From Mesorhizobium sp. (GTDB lineage Bacteria; Pseudomonadota; Alphaproteobacteria; Rhizobiales; Rhizobiaceae): a stretch of DNA of 53,604 nt. This document shows, in pieces, positions 1-8,677 of this stretch (within the stretch, counting starts at the first letter, position 1; each line of letters begins with the position of its first letter). The position numbers and the translations under genes are program-made. Under the pieces are notes generated by a model, which saw only the letters and a program-made list of their open reading frames with translations, did no database searches and had not been told where the DNA came from. Location: positions 22,551-76,154 of the forward strand of contig NZ_SUEG01000009.1 of assembly GCF_005063415.1 (NCBI RefSeq), written 5' to 3'.

Positions 1-1025
1 ATCTGATCCTTGGTCATCAGCCCGGCATGATTGTCTTTGTGGCCGGCCAGCGGCAGGCAGAAACCTTTTATCGTATAGGCGATGAAGCAGGTCGGCCGGT
101 CGTTGCCGCGCGACGTCTCGAAAGCTTCGATCAGGCACTGCAGGTCGTGGCCGCCGAGATTTGTCATCAGTGCGGCGAGTTCGGCATCGGAGCGCCGGTC
201 GAGAAGTGATTTCAGGCCCGGATTTTCGCCGATGTCGGCAAGCAGCCGCTTGCGCCAGGCGCCGCCGCCTTGAAAGGTCAGCGCCGAATAAAGCTGGTTC
301 GGGCAGGCGTCGATCCAGGCCTTCAGCGCCTTGCCGCCCGGTTCGGCGAAGGCGGCCTCGAGCAGCTTGCCGTATTTCAGGATGACCACATCCCAGCCGA
401 AATTCCTGAAGATGCTTTCGAAGCGTTCCCAAAGGCCTTCGCGCACAACGGCATCGAGGCTCTGGCGATTGTAGTCAAGGATCCACCAGCAGTTGCGCAG
501 GCCATGTTTCCAGCCTTCCAGCAGCGCCTCGAAGATGTTGCCTTCGTCCATCTCGGCATCGCCGAGCAGCGCCACCATGCGGCCCTCGGGCATGTTTTGG
601 TCGCGGGCGCTGAGATAATCCTGCACAAGCGAGGCAAACAGCGTCTGCGCGACGCCGAGGCCTACCGAACCGGTAGAGAAGTCGACGTCGTCGACATCCT
701 TGGTCCGCGACGGATAGCTTTGCGCGCCGCCGAAGGCGCGAAACCCTTCGAGCTTCTCCCTCGTCTGATTGCCCAGAAGATACTGGATGGCGTGAAACAC
801 GGGCGAGGCATGCGGCTTCACTGCGATGCGGTCGTCCGGCCTCAGCACTAAGAAATAAAGCGCGGTCATGATCGTCACCAGCGAGGCCGAGGACGCCTGG
901 TGTCCGCCAACCTTCAAGCCGTCCGTGTTTTCGCGCAGGTGATTGGCGTTATGGATCATCCATGTCGACAGCCAGAGCACCTTCTTCTCCAGCGCCGAAA
1001 GTGCCTCCAGTTTTTGTTTGTCCAT
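1..1025 (-). CDS. homodimeric 2-oxo-acid dehydrogenase E1 (AceE/MdeB-like), 5' part
   Basis: The reading frame opens at an ATG at 1025 and runs off the left edge still open, giving about 341 residues of a family that is usually close to 890. It carries the thiamine-diphosphate motif GDAEMDEGN followed about 25 residues later by the DYNRQSLD asparagine region, and the HxxN-type start HNANHLREN seen in AceE. Such enzymes decarboxylate a 2-oxo acid and pass the acyl group to a lipoyl E2 in the cytoplasm. The gene is divergent from an Lrp regulator. That arrangement resembles the Pseudomonas mdeB/mdeR pair (2-oxobutyrate dehydrogenase E1 and its Lrp-type regulator), so the substrate may be 2-oxobutyrate rather than pyruvate. 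The family call is firm and the substrate is inferred. Confidence 0.85.
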   Translation of the reverse strand, partial: MDKQKLEALSALEKKVLWLSTWMIHNANHLRENTDGLKVGGHQASSASLVTIMTALYFLVLRPDDRIAVKPHASPVFHAIQYLLGNQTREKLEGFRAFGGAQSYPSRTKDVDDVDFSTGSVGLGVAQTLFASLVQDYLSARDQNMPEGRMVALLGDAEMDEGNIFEALLEGWKHGLRNCWWILDYNRQSLDAVVREGLWERFESIFRNFGWDVVILKYGKLLEAAFAEPGGKALKAWIDACPNQLYSALTFQGGGAWRKRLLADIGENPGLKSLLDRRSDAELAALMTNLGGHDLQCLIEAFETSRGNDRPTCFIAYTIKGFCLPLAGHKDNHAGLMTKDQ

Positions 1026-1154
1026 GCTGCAAGACTCCCCGTTGCGATCGTCGCAATCATAGGGCTGAGCAGAAACCGATTGTCGCTAAACTTGCATGAG
1101 ATTGGCAGCTGCGTTAGCTGGTTTCGGCAATATAGACCAATGGAGTGACGTTCT

Positions 1155-1628
1155 GTGCCAAAACGTCGACTGGACGATATCGACCGAAAGATCATTGCCG
1201 CGCTGCAGGTCGACGGCAGGATGACGGCGCAGCAGCTTGCCGAGCGGGTCGGCCTTTCCGCCTCGCCGTGCGCCCGGCGGGTCCGCCTGATGGAGGATAT
1301 GGGGGTGATCACCGGCTATGCCGCCCTGATCGACCAGGACATGGTTGATCTGCCGATCTCGGTGTTTGCCTCGATCAAGCTGGAGCGCCAGCGCGAGAAC
1401 GAGCTGAAGCGGTTCAACGCGGCGATCGCACGCTGGCCGGAGGTGGTCGATTGCTATCTGATGACTGGCCAGCGCGATTATCTGCTGCGTGTGGTGGTGC
1501 GCGACTTGCACGCCTATGAGCGCTTCCTGAAGGAAAAGCTGACGCGGCTCGATGGCGTCTCCTCGATCGAGTCCAGCTTCGCGCTTGCGCAGATCAAGCG
1601 GTCGAACCGGCTGCCGGTCGAGACATGA
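1155..1628 (+). CDS. Lrp/AsnC-family transcriptional regulator
   Basis: This 157-residue protein has the usual Lrp layout. An N-terminal helix-turn-helix (about residues 5-55, with LAERVGLSASPCARRV as the recognition part) is followed by a RAM ligand-binding domain (about 65-145, with the family motif VVDCYLMTGQRDYLL). Such proteins form octamers that sense amino acids or their metabolites. It is transcribed away from the E1 gene and the two starts are 129 bases apart, so it most likely controls that gene from the shared promoter region. The MdeR-type arrangement would fit, but the effector cannot be read from sequence. Confidence 0.92.
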   Translation: MPKRRLDDIDRKIIAALQVDGRMTAQQLAERVGLSASPCARRVRLMEDMGVITGYAALIDQDMVDLPISVFASIKLERQRENELKRFNAAIARWPEVVDCYLMTGQRDYLLRVVVRDLHAYERFLKEKLTRLDGVSSIESSFALAQIKRSNRLPVET

Positions 1629-1798
1629 TTTTTTCCAAACATTGGCAAGTCAATCGCCCAAGTCATGGTGAATTCAGCCTACCACAACTGCTCCAGAAAC
1701 GCGCTATAGACGAGGTTGGTAAAAGGACGTCTTCCCGGGACGGTCGCGAGGCTGCTTGAATTCGCACGAGATCGAGAAGCAGGGCGTCACGCGAACTT

Positions 1799-3430
1799 TC
1801 ACCCGCTGCAGGCGCCGAGCCGATCAAATGCAATATGTCCCGCCACGATCGTTGCATCGACCTTTGTCGCAGACACCTCGTCCGGCAATAGCGCGCTTAT
1901 GTCACGATCCAGGATCGCGATATCGGCAGCCTGACCAGGTAAGAGGCGGCCTTTGTACTTTTCAGAATGACTGGCGTACGCACCGTTATAAGTCATCGTT
2001 TCGATCGCGCGCTCAATATCGATCGTCTGGTCTTGACCATAGATGATGCCGCTGGGTCCCTTTCGCGTGAGCATAGACGCTAGGTTTGCCAACGTATCAG
2101 GCGGACAGATCGGGGAATCGGAGCTTGCCGCGGGCTGCATGTGGTTCTCGATCCAGCTTCTCATTGGATATGAAGCTCCAGTCCGTTCAGCACCAACCGC
2201 ATCCGCATAGACATCCCCGTAGTGAGAGATGAAGCAGGGTTGCGGGATGGGAAGGATGCCCGCATCCCGCAATCGTCGCATCTGCTCATTTGTGCCGAAG
2301 CCGCAATGTTCGATCCGGTGCCTAAGTTCAGAATGGCCTCCTGCCATCGCCCTTTCATAAGCCAAGAGCACCTGCTCGATGGCTGCGTCGCCAATGGCAT
2401 GCGTCGCGACCTGATAGCCGCGCGCCATGCAATCTGCGACCAAATCCTGCATCTCTTTGTCGGAATAGATAAATATACCGCGGTTGTTCCGGTCATTGAA
2501 ATAGGGCAGCGACATCGCTGCAGTGTGACCGCCAATTGAACCGTCCGCAAAAAGCTTCGCTGGTCCGATCTTCAAGAACTCATCGCCGGCCCCCGTGACG
2601 AGGCCGGCTGCATAGCACTCATCGAGAATCCCGTCCGGTCCGGCCAAGAGCGCTAAGTATACGCGCAACGGCAATCGTCCACTTCGGCGGGCGGCCTGAA
2701 ACGCCGCCATGTCCAACAGCCGTCCATTCAAACCTACGCCCGCGTCCATAACCGACGCAACGCCAAAACTCAGAAGGTGAGATGACGCACCTTCGATGGC
2801 GGCAACCGCCTCTTCCAAAGTAAGCGCTGGCATAGCTTTCAGGACAAGCTTCTGCGCATTTTCCTGCAACTGACCTGTCAACTTGCCATCGCGTCTCTCG
2901 ATGTGGCCGCCTTCGGGATCGGGAGTGGTGCCGGAAATGCCCGCGGCGGCGAAGGCTCGCGAATTGCCAACCCCGACATGGCCGCAACATCTGGCGATGT
3001 AAACTGGGTTATTTGGCGCCGCCGCGTCGAGCTCCGCCATGGTCGGATGCCGCTTTTCGGCCAATTCGAAGTGGTCGTAGCGCCCGCCATAGATCCACTC
3101 TCCCGGTTTTGTTGCTGCAGCCTGCTGGCGGATCTTTTCCACCGCCTCAGGTATCGAGCGCACATGCGTGGGTCCGAGTTTGATCTCCACAAGTGAGCGA
3201 CCGAGCATGATCATGTGCAGATGACAATCATTAAACGCCGGCAGCGCCATGCGACCCGCGAGATCGATCATCGCGGTCTCAGCACCGCGCAAACCATCCA
3301 GGCTATCCGCAGATCCGACCGCCACAACGCGCCCTTTTCTTACGGCAAGTGCTTCAGCATAGGGCTGGCCATAAGCGGTATAGATCGGCCCATTCCTCAG
3401 AATGACATCAGCATGAAGTCCATTTCTCAT
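1799..3430 (-). CDS. YtcJ-type metal-dependent amidohydrolase (amidohydrolase 3)
   Basis: The protein has 543 residues, the usual length of this family. Visible metal-site elements are the HxH of NDCHLHM (about residues 71-76), THAIGDAA, HRIEHCG and the late aspartate in ASSDSPICP. These place it in the amidohydrolase superfamily (YtcJ/LAF3 type), which hydrolyses amide or ester bonds of small molecules in the cytoplasm. The ATG at 3430 follows a strong ribosome site (AAAGGAGAG). A wrecked M20 amidohydrolase lies immediately upstream in the same direction, so this may be the survivor of a two-hydrolase operon. The substrate is unknown. Confidence 0.9.
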   Translation of the reverse strand: MRNGLHADVILRNGPIYTAYGQPYAEALAVRKGRVVAVGSADSLDGLRGAETAMIDLAGRMALPAFNDCHLHMIMLGRSLVEIKLGPTHVRSIPEAVEKIRQQAAATKPGEWIYGGRYDHFELAEKRHPTMAELDAAAPNNPVYIARCCGHVGVGNSRAFAAAGISGTTPDPEGGHIERRDGKLTGQLQENAQKLVLKAMPALTLEEAVAAIEGASSHLLSFGVASVMDAGVGLNGRLLDMAAFQAARRSGRLPLRVYLALLAGPDGILDECYAAGLVTGAGDEFLKIGPAKLFADGSIGGHTAAMSLPYFNDRNNRGIFIYSDKEMQDLVADCMARGYQVATHAIGDAAIEQVLLAYERAMAGGHSELRHRIEHCGFGTNEQMRRLRDAGILPIPQPCFISHYGDVYADAVGAERTGASYPMRSWIENHMQPAASSDSPICPPDTLANLASMLTRKGPSGIIYGQDQTIDIERAIETMTYNGAYASHSEKYKGRLLPGQAADIAILDRDISALLPDEVSATKVDATIVAGHIAFDRLGACSG

Positions 3431-3670
3431 TAGAAAAACTCTCTCCTTTTACGAGACGCTTGGCTCGGCAGCAGGGCGCGCAGCGAAGGCGCTTTCCCGG
3501 CATGATAGGACTTGATATTCACTGCTGCACTGAGCACTGCGGCTCACATTCGAGCAAGTTTGGCTTCGTCTCAGAGCTGCTGTCTCGTAGTGCTGCTCTT
3601 GAATTGGGTCGAGGGCGCCGACTTCGATGGTGGCACGTGTCAATTCGGAGGACGGCGCCATAGCATACAT

Positions 3671-4066
3671 ATTGCCGTTCCGTTCTTCTACGAGCCGCGC
3701 GAAGAGGCTTGCGCAAATCGGCAAAATTTCATCATCCAGCACGAAGCCAGCATTGTGGAGCGGGGCGTTGCCGCCGTGGCCGAGGCACAATGCGCAGCAT
3801 TTCCGCGAAATCCTCCGACCCAGTCTGTAGTTCGATGACATCTTTGGCCTTGTCATCAACAATGCCGCGTGCAGCCATCAAGAGATGACTCGTGTGTTCC
3901 GCATCATTCGTCGGAGCCCAGTGCGAGAACGGCTGCCAGGCTGATGGTCCGGCTTGAGCAGTTCGCATTTAGGTTGAGCTGTACCCAGAGTTTTCGATGT
4001 AGTTGTAGCACGCGGTAGGTGTGACAGCATCGAGGATTTCGGCGATGGCGTTGTGTGCGGCCTCGA
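3671..4066 (-). pseudogene. M20-family amidohydrolase, C-terminal remnant with frameshifts
   Basis: Pieces of one protein appear in successive frames on the minus strand. A segment beginning IEAAHNAIAEILDAV is stopped by a nonsense codon. A second frame gives APTNDAEHTSHLLMAARG and GSEDFAEMLRIVP, which contains the catalytic-domain glutamate region. A third frame continues with GGNAPLHNAGFVLDDEILP and ARLVEERN. In M20D amidohydrolases these occur in one frame as SEDF...LHNP.YDFND. At least two frame changes and the missing N-terminal half make this a dead gene. Nothing else convincing is coded in 3431-4316. Confidence 0.7.
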
Positions 4067-4316
4067 TGCTTCGTCTGGCGGCGGCGGCCCGGATACTCAG
4101 CCACCTCACCGTACCTAGCCACGTGTCCCTGGAACATGACGTCTAGCGCCGCATACCCTGCTCCCGAGATTCCTGATCGCTTGCCGGACAGGCTGGAAGC
4201 CCGCATCCGGTGCTGCCTCCATAAAAGCTGGTCGTGATTGAGACAACTTTACCGGCTCAAGAAACGAACCCTCAACAGGCAGTCTCTACATTAGGTTAAG
4301 CTAAAAGGGGGGTGTT

Positions 4317-5552
4317 ATGCGTGTAACCGAACTGACCGAACGATTTTGGCGTGCAGAATGCGGCAACCTCGCCGTGGTGTTTGCATTGGTCTTGCCAGTC
4401 ATGCTTTTGGGCGTCGGAGTGGCGATAGACTTTGCGCGCGTGAGCCGAACTGCTCAACAGTTGCAGGAGGGAGCTGACGCCACGGCCCTTCAGTTGGCCG
4501 TGGCAAACGCAAACAGCAGCGACATGGCGTCGGAGGAGCGTCAGGCGAACGTTGATACTTTCGCCAGCTCCACCTTTGTGGCCACGCAAAGTCCCTATAG
4601 TGGTGACGCCCACCAGACGGTCAAATCAACCAATCCCACAATCGTGACGGTTGTATTGCACCAACCGCAGGAATTGGCCTTCTCGGCAATCCTTGGCCTC
4701 GATAAACTTGATATCAGCCGAAGCGCAACCGCGATTGCCTATCCTCGATACCCTGTCTGTCTTCTCGTGTTAGATCAGTCCGCCTCGAAAGCATGGTCGA
4801 ATTCGGGGACTTCATCGATAAATGGCCAGAAGTGCGTTGCGCAGGTGAATTCAAGATCGGGGTCTGCGCTGGCCACGAATGGCTCATCGTCGGTCAGGAC
4901 ATTGGTGACGTCAGTCGTCGGCCCCTCCGGGCCGTCTCCCGGCTTCAACCCTCAACCGCTTTTCAATCAGAAAGAGCTGGCAGATCCCATTATCTCCCGA
5001 CTGGTCTGGCCAACAGACAATGTCTGCACCTACAATAATCTGGTGATCAAAAACGGCACCGCAAATCTCACTCCCGGCACTTTTTGTGGAGGGCTCACTC
5101 TATCGGTTGGAGCGGTGGTCAATCTTGCCGCGGGAACATATGTTATCAGGACGGGAGGGCTTTCGCTCTCCTCCGGAGCGGTTCTCGATGCAGCTGAAGG
5201 TACCACCATCGTTCTACTCGATGATCAGGCAACCACCACAATGCAGGCCGGCGCCAAGCTACGCCTTACGGCGCCGACCAGCGGCCCGTGGATGGGGATC
5301 GCACTAGCTCAAAAACCCCAAAGCGTGGAGAGAACCTCGACGCTCATTGGCGGAGGCGATACAGATCTAGGCGGCATAATCTATCTGCCGTCACAAAAGC
5401 TTTTTCTTATAGGTGGCGGTGCATTGTCGACCGACAGTAAGCCTCGCATCTTTGTCGTCAACCGGATCGAGATGAACGGCAATGGCTCAATTTATCTTGC
5501 TGGCGCAAGTGACTTGTTGACGACGAATTCTGCTACCAGACTGATGAATTGA
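4317..5552 (+). CDS. TadE/TadG-like pilus-associated or surface protein
   Basis: The protein has 411 residues. The first 60 are typical of TadG-like proteins: a short basic lead, a hydrophobic segment (about residues 18-38, VVFALVLPVMLLGVGVAIDF) and then a helix with DGAD-like spacing (QLQEGADATALQLA). The rest is glycine, serine and threonine rich with repeating beta-strand-like units (about residues 245-330), more like a surface or polymer-forming domain than the von Willebrand domain of full TadG. The ATG follows a strong AAGGGGGG site. No other tad genes are present, so this is an orphan. The pilus link is inferred from the N-terminus only. Confidence 0.75.
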   Translation: MRVTELTERFWRAECGNLAVVFALVLPVMLLGVGVAIDFARVSRTAQQLQEGADATALQLAVANANSSDMASEERQANVDTFASSTFVATQSPYSGDAHQTVKSTNPTIVTVVLHQPQELAFSAILGLDKLDISRSATAIAYPRYPVCLLVLDQSASKAWSNSGTSSINGQKCVAQVNSRSGSALATNGSSSVRTLVTSVVGPSGPSPGFNPQPLFNQKELADPIISRLVWPTDNVCTYNNLVIKNGTANLTPGTFCGGLTLSVGAVVNLAAGTYVIRTGGLSLSSGAVLDAAEGTTIVLLDDQATTTMQAGAKLRLTAPTSGPWMGIALAQKPQSVERTSTLIGGGDTDLGGIIYLPSQKLFLIGGGALSTDSKPRIFVVNRIEMNGNGSIYLAGASDLLTTNSATRLMN

Positions 5553-5671
5553 ACTTGCTGTAGCCGGGACGAGGAGGTTCGTTGCGGGCGACGCCGGCGT
5601 AAGGAGTCGGCGATGTGCGCCAGGCAGCATGTTCGTTCGAGGCGTGACGCCCAAAAGCGGACGGCCCGGGG

Positions 5672-6304
5672 TCAGGCCAGCCGCTTGAATGGCGTTTCGA
5701 CCCAAAGTACTGGCTCGGTTATGCGATAGAATCGTCGCGTCGCGGCCAAGGCGGACGGGCCGACGTCGACCATCACGCCGATGATGGTCATGTAATCGCA
5801 CTTGAATGAAGACCCAAGCTGCCTTGGGCACCAGCCGATCGATGCCAAGCGGTCGAACCAGTAATCCTCACAGACAATCGTCAGATTGCTTATGCCTCGC
5901 TGAATGCAGAATTCCAGAATTCCGCAGTAGATCACGCCGGCGGCCTGGCAGGGTCGGCCGGGCTCGCGAAAATCCCGGGCCACGAAAAATCTCGTCCACT
6001 CATAGATATCGGCTCGGCGCGGAACGCCACCATCGGCAAGTTGCGGAAAGATTTCGCTCATCAGATGCGGTCTGAGGCTCGGCACCAGGCGGGATCCGGC
6101 AACGACACCTCTTCCCGGCTGGATGCCGAGCAGATGAATTGCCTCTGGTGTATCAAACGGGTCGATCTCGCGACTGTCGGGGCGCCTCAGCTCATGCCAG
6201 CCACGTTCATCGACATAGATTTCATGTCGCAGGCGGAAGTAACTGTCGAGATCGCCTCGATAGGCAAAGCTGTTTGACGCGTCGACGACGTGGACCTGAA
6301 TCAT
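5672..6304 (-). CDS. LuxI-family acyl-homoserine-lactone synthase
   Basis: The enzyme joins S-adenosylmethionine to an acyl donor to make a homoserine-lactone signal. The invariant LuxI residues are visible: the R-rich helix RLRHEIYVDERGW with W36, D48 and D51 in EIDPFD, R72 in AGSRLVP, and E102/R105 in YEWTRFF. The chosen ATG at 6304 gives 210 residues, normal for the family, and is preceded by GAGGAA. An upstream in-frame ATG would add 16 residues but lacks a ribosome site. It lies 72 bases after luxR on the same strand, so the two are probably co-transcribed. The acyl group is unknown. The sequence reads closer to the BjaI/RpaI type than to TraI, but that is an impression, not an alignment. 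Confidence 0.92.
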   Translation of the reverse strand: MIQVHVVDASNSFAYRGDLDSYFRLRHEIYVDERGWHELRRPDSREIDPFDTPEAIHLLGIQPGRGVVAGSRLVPSLRPHLMSEIFPQLADGGVPRRADIYEWTRFFVARDFREPGRPCQAAGVIYCGILEFCIQRGISNLTIVCEDYWFDRLASIGWCPRQLGSSFKCDYMTIIGVMVDVGPSALAATRRFYRITEPVLWVETPFKRLA

Positions 6305-6307
6305 TGC

Positions 6308-6326
6308 GGTTCCTCGAGATGGAACC
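6308..6326 (-). promoter_or_regulatory. stem-loop overlapping the luxI ribosome-binding site
   Basis: On the minus strand, GGTTCC and GGAACC form a perfect six-pair stem with a seven-base loop. The GAGGAA ribosome site of luxI sits partly inside the 3' arm, three bases before the ATG. Folding would hide the ribosome site. Whether this matters in vivo is inference. Confidence 0.4.
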
Positions 6327-6376
6327 CATCCGACCACGCGACGATTGCCCATAAAATACCCAGATCTGAGGATGGA

Positions 6377-7126
6377 TCAAAGTTCGATTTCGCGCCTGCG
6401 ATAAGCCTCGACGATGGCGTGCACGACATTGGCGGTGCTGAGCTTCTGCTTGATGTTGCGCAGGTGGGTCGTCACGGTGTTTTCCGAAATACCAAGTATT
6501 CGGGAAACCTCCCATGCGGTCTTTCCGCCAGCAACCCACTGCAGGATTTCACGTTCCCGCTGGGAAAGCTTTTGTCTCGGCCGTCTGAGCGAGCTGCCGA
6601 CGAGTCGTTCGGCAGCTGAGTACGCATGGCGCGCAAGGGCATGAACGGTGCAGCGCACCGTCGGCGCCAAATCAATTTCGCGTCCGGCAACCGTTACACA
6701 GGCCGGATCGCCAAATGAAGCCTGGATTGGGATGCAGATCCCGTCCCAAAGCCCAAACTCTTTTGCCTCATCCATCACCTTCCTGGCATTGCTGTTCGTC
6801 AAGCCGTGATGGACGTCCCTCCAAAGGAACGGCCCGATCGCACCACGGCACAATGCAACGCAAGGGTCATGGCGATAGTGTCCGGCAGCCATGTAGTGGT
6901 CGTACCATTCCCGCGGCCAACCGTTGACAAGGATGTGTCCATCTAGCGATCCGGTGTCCTGGCGTGGCAATTCGGTGACGAGACAGGCTGCATAGCCGTG
7001 ACGTTCGATGCTCTTGCGCAGTTGCCGAATGATTTCGGCGACGCTGCTTGCACGATCGATCAGCGAGGTTGCTTCAAAGATTTGCGTTAGCTGGTGCTGT
7101 AAAACGCTCCCATGAACCGCCGACAT
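6377..7126 (-). CDS. LuxR-family quorum-sensing regulator
   Basis: With the ATG at 7126 (preceded by AAGGGG) the protein has 249 residues, the family standard. The N-terminal half is an autoinducer-binding domain with the expected aromatic and acidic residues (GWPREWYDHY, HYRHDPC, GPFLWRDV). The C-terminal half is a LuxR/GerE helix-turn-helix (about residues 180-245: LSQREREILQWVAGGKT, ISENTVTTHLRNIKQKL). It sits directly upstream of luxI and should bind its signal. Likely targets include luxI and possibly the trb operon, where a 22-base dyad lies before trbB. A longer frame reaching 7282 exists but has no ribosome site and runs through the control region. Confidence 0.92.
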   Translation of the reverse strand: MSAVHGSVLQHQLTQIFEATSLIDRASSVAEIIRQLRKSIERHGYAACLVTELPRQDTGSLDGHILVNGWPREWYDHYMAAGHYRHDPCVALCRGAIGPFLWRDVHHGLTNSNARKVMDEAKEFGLWDGICIPIQASFGDPACVTVAGREIDLAPTVRCTVHALARHAYSAAERLVGSSLRRPRQKLSQREREILQWVAGGKTAWEVSRILGISENTVTTHLRNIKQKLSTANVVHAIVEAYRRREIEL

Positions 7127-7205
7127 TTCACGCCCCTTCAATGTACTGAGACAAAGAAAGAATAAATAAGTTAGGCCCGACCGCAACCTGCGGCATGACG
7201 TTTGA

Positions 7206-7217
7206 CTACTATAGTAG
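7206..7217. promoter_or_regulatory. palindromic operator candidate (ACTATAGT core)
   Basis: CTACTATAGTAG is a perfect 12-base palindrome between luxR (minus strand) and the XRE gene at 7254 (plus strand), 36 bases before the XRE start. The same eight-base core recurs before the second XRE gene. It resembles the operators of controller-type XRE proteins. It could also supply a TATAGT -10 element. Confidence 0.5.
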
Positions 7218-7253
7218 GTGGCACTAAAGGGCGCGTTCTGACTGCCTCGCTGC

Positions 7254-7469
7254 ATGAGGCTGAGGTCGGTTTTTGCTCGCAATCTGAGGTTGCTTCGCCA
7301 AGGTACCGGCTTGTCTCAGGAACAGCTCGCGGACCTTGCCGGCCTTGATCGCAACTATGTCGGCAAGCTGGAGCGGGAGGAGAACTCACCGACCGTCGAT
7401 ACCTTGGAGGTACTGGCATTGGCATTGCAGGTTGATGTGGAGCAGCTCATCCGTCGCAACGCGCCGTGA
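7254..7469 (+). CDS. small XRE/controller-type transcriptional regulator
   Basis: The protein has 71 residues and is almost entirely one Cro/C1-type helix-turn-helix. NLRLLRQGTGLSQEQLADLA contains the first helices, LDRNYVGKLEREENSP the recognition part, and TLEVLALALQVDVEQLI the closing helices. Size and layout match controller proteins of restriction-modification systems and also QseC-type regulators that tune quorum sensing on Mesorhizobium symbiosis islands. It is divergent from luxR with a palindrome between them, so repression of luxR and of itself is plausible. No clear ribosome site precedes the ATG. No restriction gene and no DUF2285 (QseM-like) partner was found. Confidence 0.8.
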   Translation: MRLRSVFARNLRLLRQGTGLSQEQLADLAGLDRNYVGKLEREENSPTVDTLEVLALALQVDVEQLIRRNAP

Positions 7470-7496
7470 TCCACCGGCCAGGAGGCGGCGGGAGGA

Positions 7497-7757
7497 TCAG
7501 GATTTTCTGCTGCGTCGCCGACGCGGCGTTACGGCTAGGGCGTCTTTGCCTGGCCGTTTGGTCAATACCTCGATGTCGACGCTTAATGCAGTGGCAAGCT
7601 TTGCAAGCGACAGAAGCGTAGGATTGCGCCGGCCGGCCTCGAGACCACTCAGATAGGCGCGCGTGAACCCTGAACGGAACGACAGTTCCTCTTGAGAGAG
7701 GGCTTGTGCGCGCCGAATCCTCTGTACGTTCAGGCCGACAACCACCCGTAGGTCCAT
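7497..7757 (-). CDS. second small XRE transcriptional regulator
   Basis: The protein has 86 residues: a Cro/C1-type domain (NVQRIRRAQALSQEELSFRS, then FTRAYLSGLEAGRRNP and LAKLATALSVDIEVL) followed by a short basic tail (RRRRSRKS). It is convergent with the other XRE gene, with 27 bases between the stops. A palindrome sharing the ACTATAGT core lies 38 bases upstream of its start. The two proteins are clearly paralogous in layout. Cross-regulation is likely but inferred. Confidence 0.8.
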   Translation of the reverse strand: MDLRVVVGLNVQRIRRAQALSQEELSFRSGFTRAYLSGLEAGRRNPTLLSLAKLATALSVDIEVLTKRPGKDALAVTPRRRRSRKS

Positions 7758-7795
7758 GAGGGCATGGTCGTCGCTGCGTACACTTTAGGACGACA

Positions 7796-7805
7796 CACTA
7801 TAGTG
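7796..7805. promoter_or_regulatory. palindromic operator candidate (second ACTATAGT copy)
   Basis: CACTATAGTG is a perfect 10-base palindrome between the minus-strand XRE gene and the plus-strand IclR gene. It shares its central eight bases with the site at 7206-7217. It could serve XRE binding at either promoter. Confidence 0.45.
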
Positions 7806-7885
7806 AACATTCGTCATTGACAGGCGTCGCCATTGCTGCTTTTCTCATCATATTACGGAACGCCATTCCGAAATAAGGAACGACA

Positions 7886-8677
7886 GTGACAGGAAATCTT
7901 TCGTTGGAACGTGGCCTTGCGGTTCTCAATGTCCTCAAGGAAGCGGACGAAGCGGTCGGGGTGCGCGAACTCGCCCGCCGGCTTGAGCAGAGTGCTCCCG
8001 CCGTGCAGCGAATTCTGAATACCCTGGCAGAGCAGGGCTATGTCGAGCAGTCGCCAGACTCGCGGCGCTACCGGCTCGGTCACTCCGTTCTGGCACTGGC
8101 GCGGAAGGTCCTGGGCAGAGATCGCCTGGTTGGTTTGGCTGAAATCGAACTGCAGGCGCTGGCCGCCGAAGGTTGCTTCAACGCATTCCTCGGCATCAGG
8201 CGGGGCAATTGCGGTATTTATCTCCTGACCGTGCAAAGCAAGAGTCCTGTCGTCATTCGCTCGTCACCCGGCGAGACGTTCCCCTTGCACTCCACCGCCT
8301 TGGGCAAGGCACTCCTGATGGAGCTGAGCGGCGAAGCAGTCATTGGGATCCTTGGACGCGGTCCGCTGGAGCAGGTTGCCGTACGCACCGTCACGGACCC
8401 GCACAAGCTCGTGGCTCAGATCAGGGCGTCGGAATCTATCGGTTACACAACCTCCCTGGATGAGAACTTTACCGGGCTGATCGCGGTCGGCGCACCGCTT
8501 CGCGATGCATCGGGCATGATCATCGCGGCGATAAGCGCGGCCTACCCCCGGTCTGTGGGGCCGCATGTGGAGATCGCGGAGGTTGGAGAGGCAGTAATGG
8601 CGGCTGCGGCGCGCATCTCAGCTGGCCTCGGCTTTGCGGAAGCAAAACAGGCTCGGGATTCCCATCATGCTGCTTAA
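7886..8677 (+). CDS. IclR-family transcriptional regulator
   Basis: The protein has 263 residues. An N-terminal winged helix (about residues 5-65, GVRELARRLEQSAPAVQRIL) is followed by an IclR effector domain with the family signatures FPLHSTALGKALL and GYTTSLDENFTGLIAVGAPL. It starts an apparent operon: its 3' end overlaps the M24 gene by 11 bases, and threonine-synthase-like and transporter genes follow. It therefore probably controls that cluster in response to a small acid or amino-acid-like ligand. The start used here is GTG. Confidence 0.9.
   Translation: MTGNLSLERGLAVLNVLKEADEAVGVRELARRLEQSAPAVQRILNTLAEQGYVEQSPDSRRYRLGHSVLALARKVLGRDRLVGLAEIELQALAAEGCFNAFLGIRRGNCGIYLLTVQSKSPVVIRSSPGETFPLHSTALGKALLMELSGEAVIGILGRGPLEQVAVRTVTDPHKLVAQIRASESIGYTTSLDENFTGLIAVGAPLRDASGMIIAAISAAYPRSVGPHVEIAEVGEAVMAAAARISAGLGFAEAKQARDSHHAA

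Noticed and set aside
270..851. Plus-strand open frame of 193 codons
   Set aside because: It is the shadow of the minus-strand E1 gene, which has clear thiamine-diphosphate motifs.
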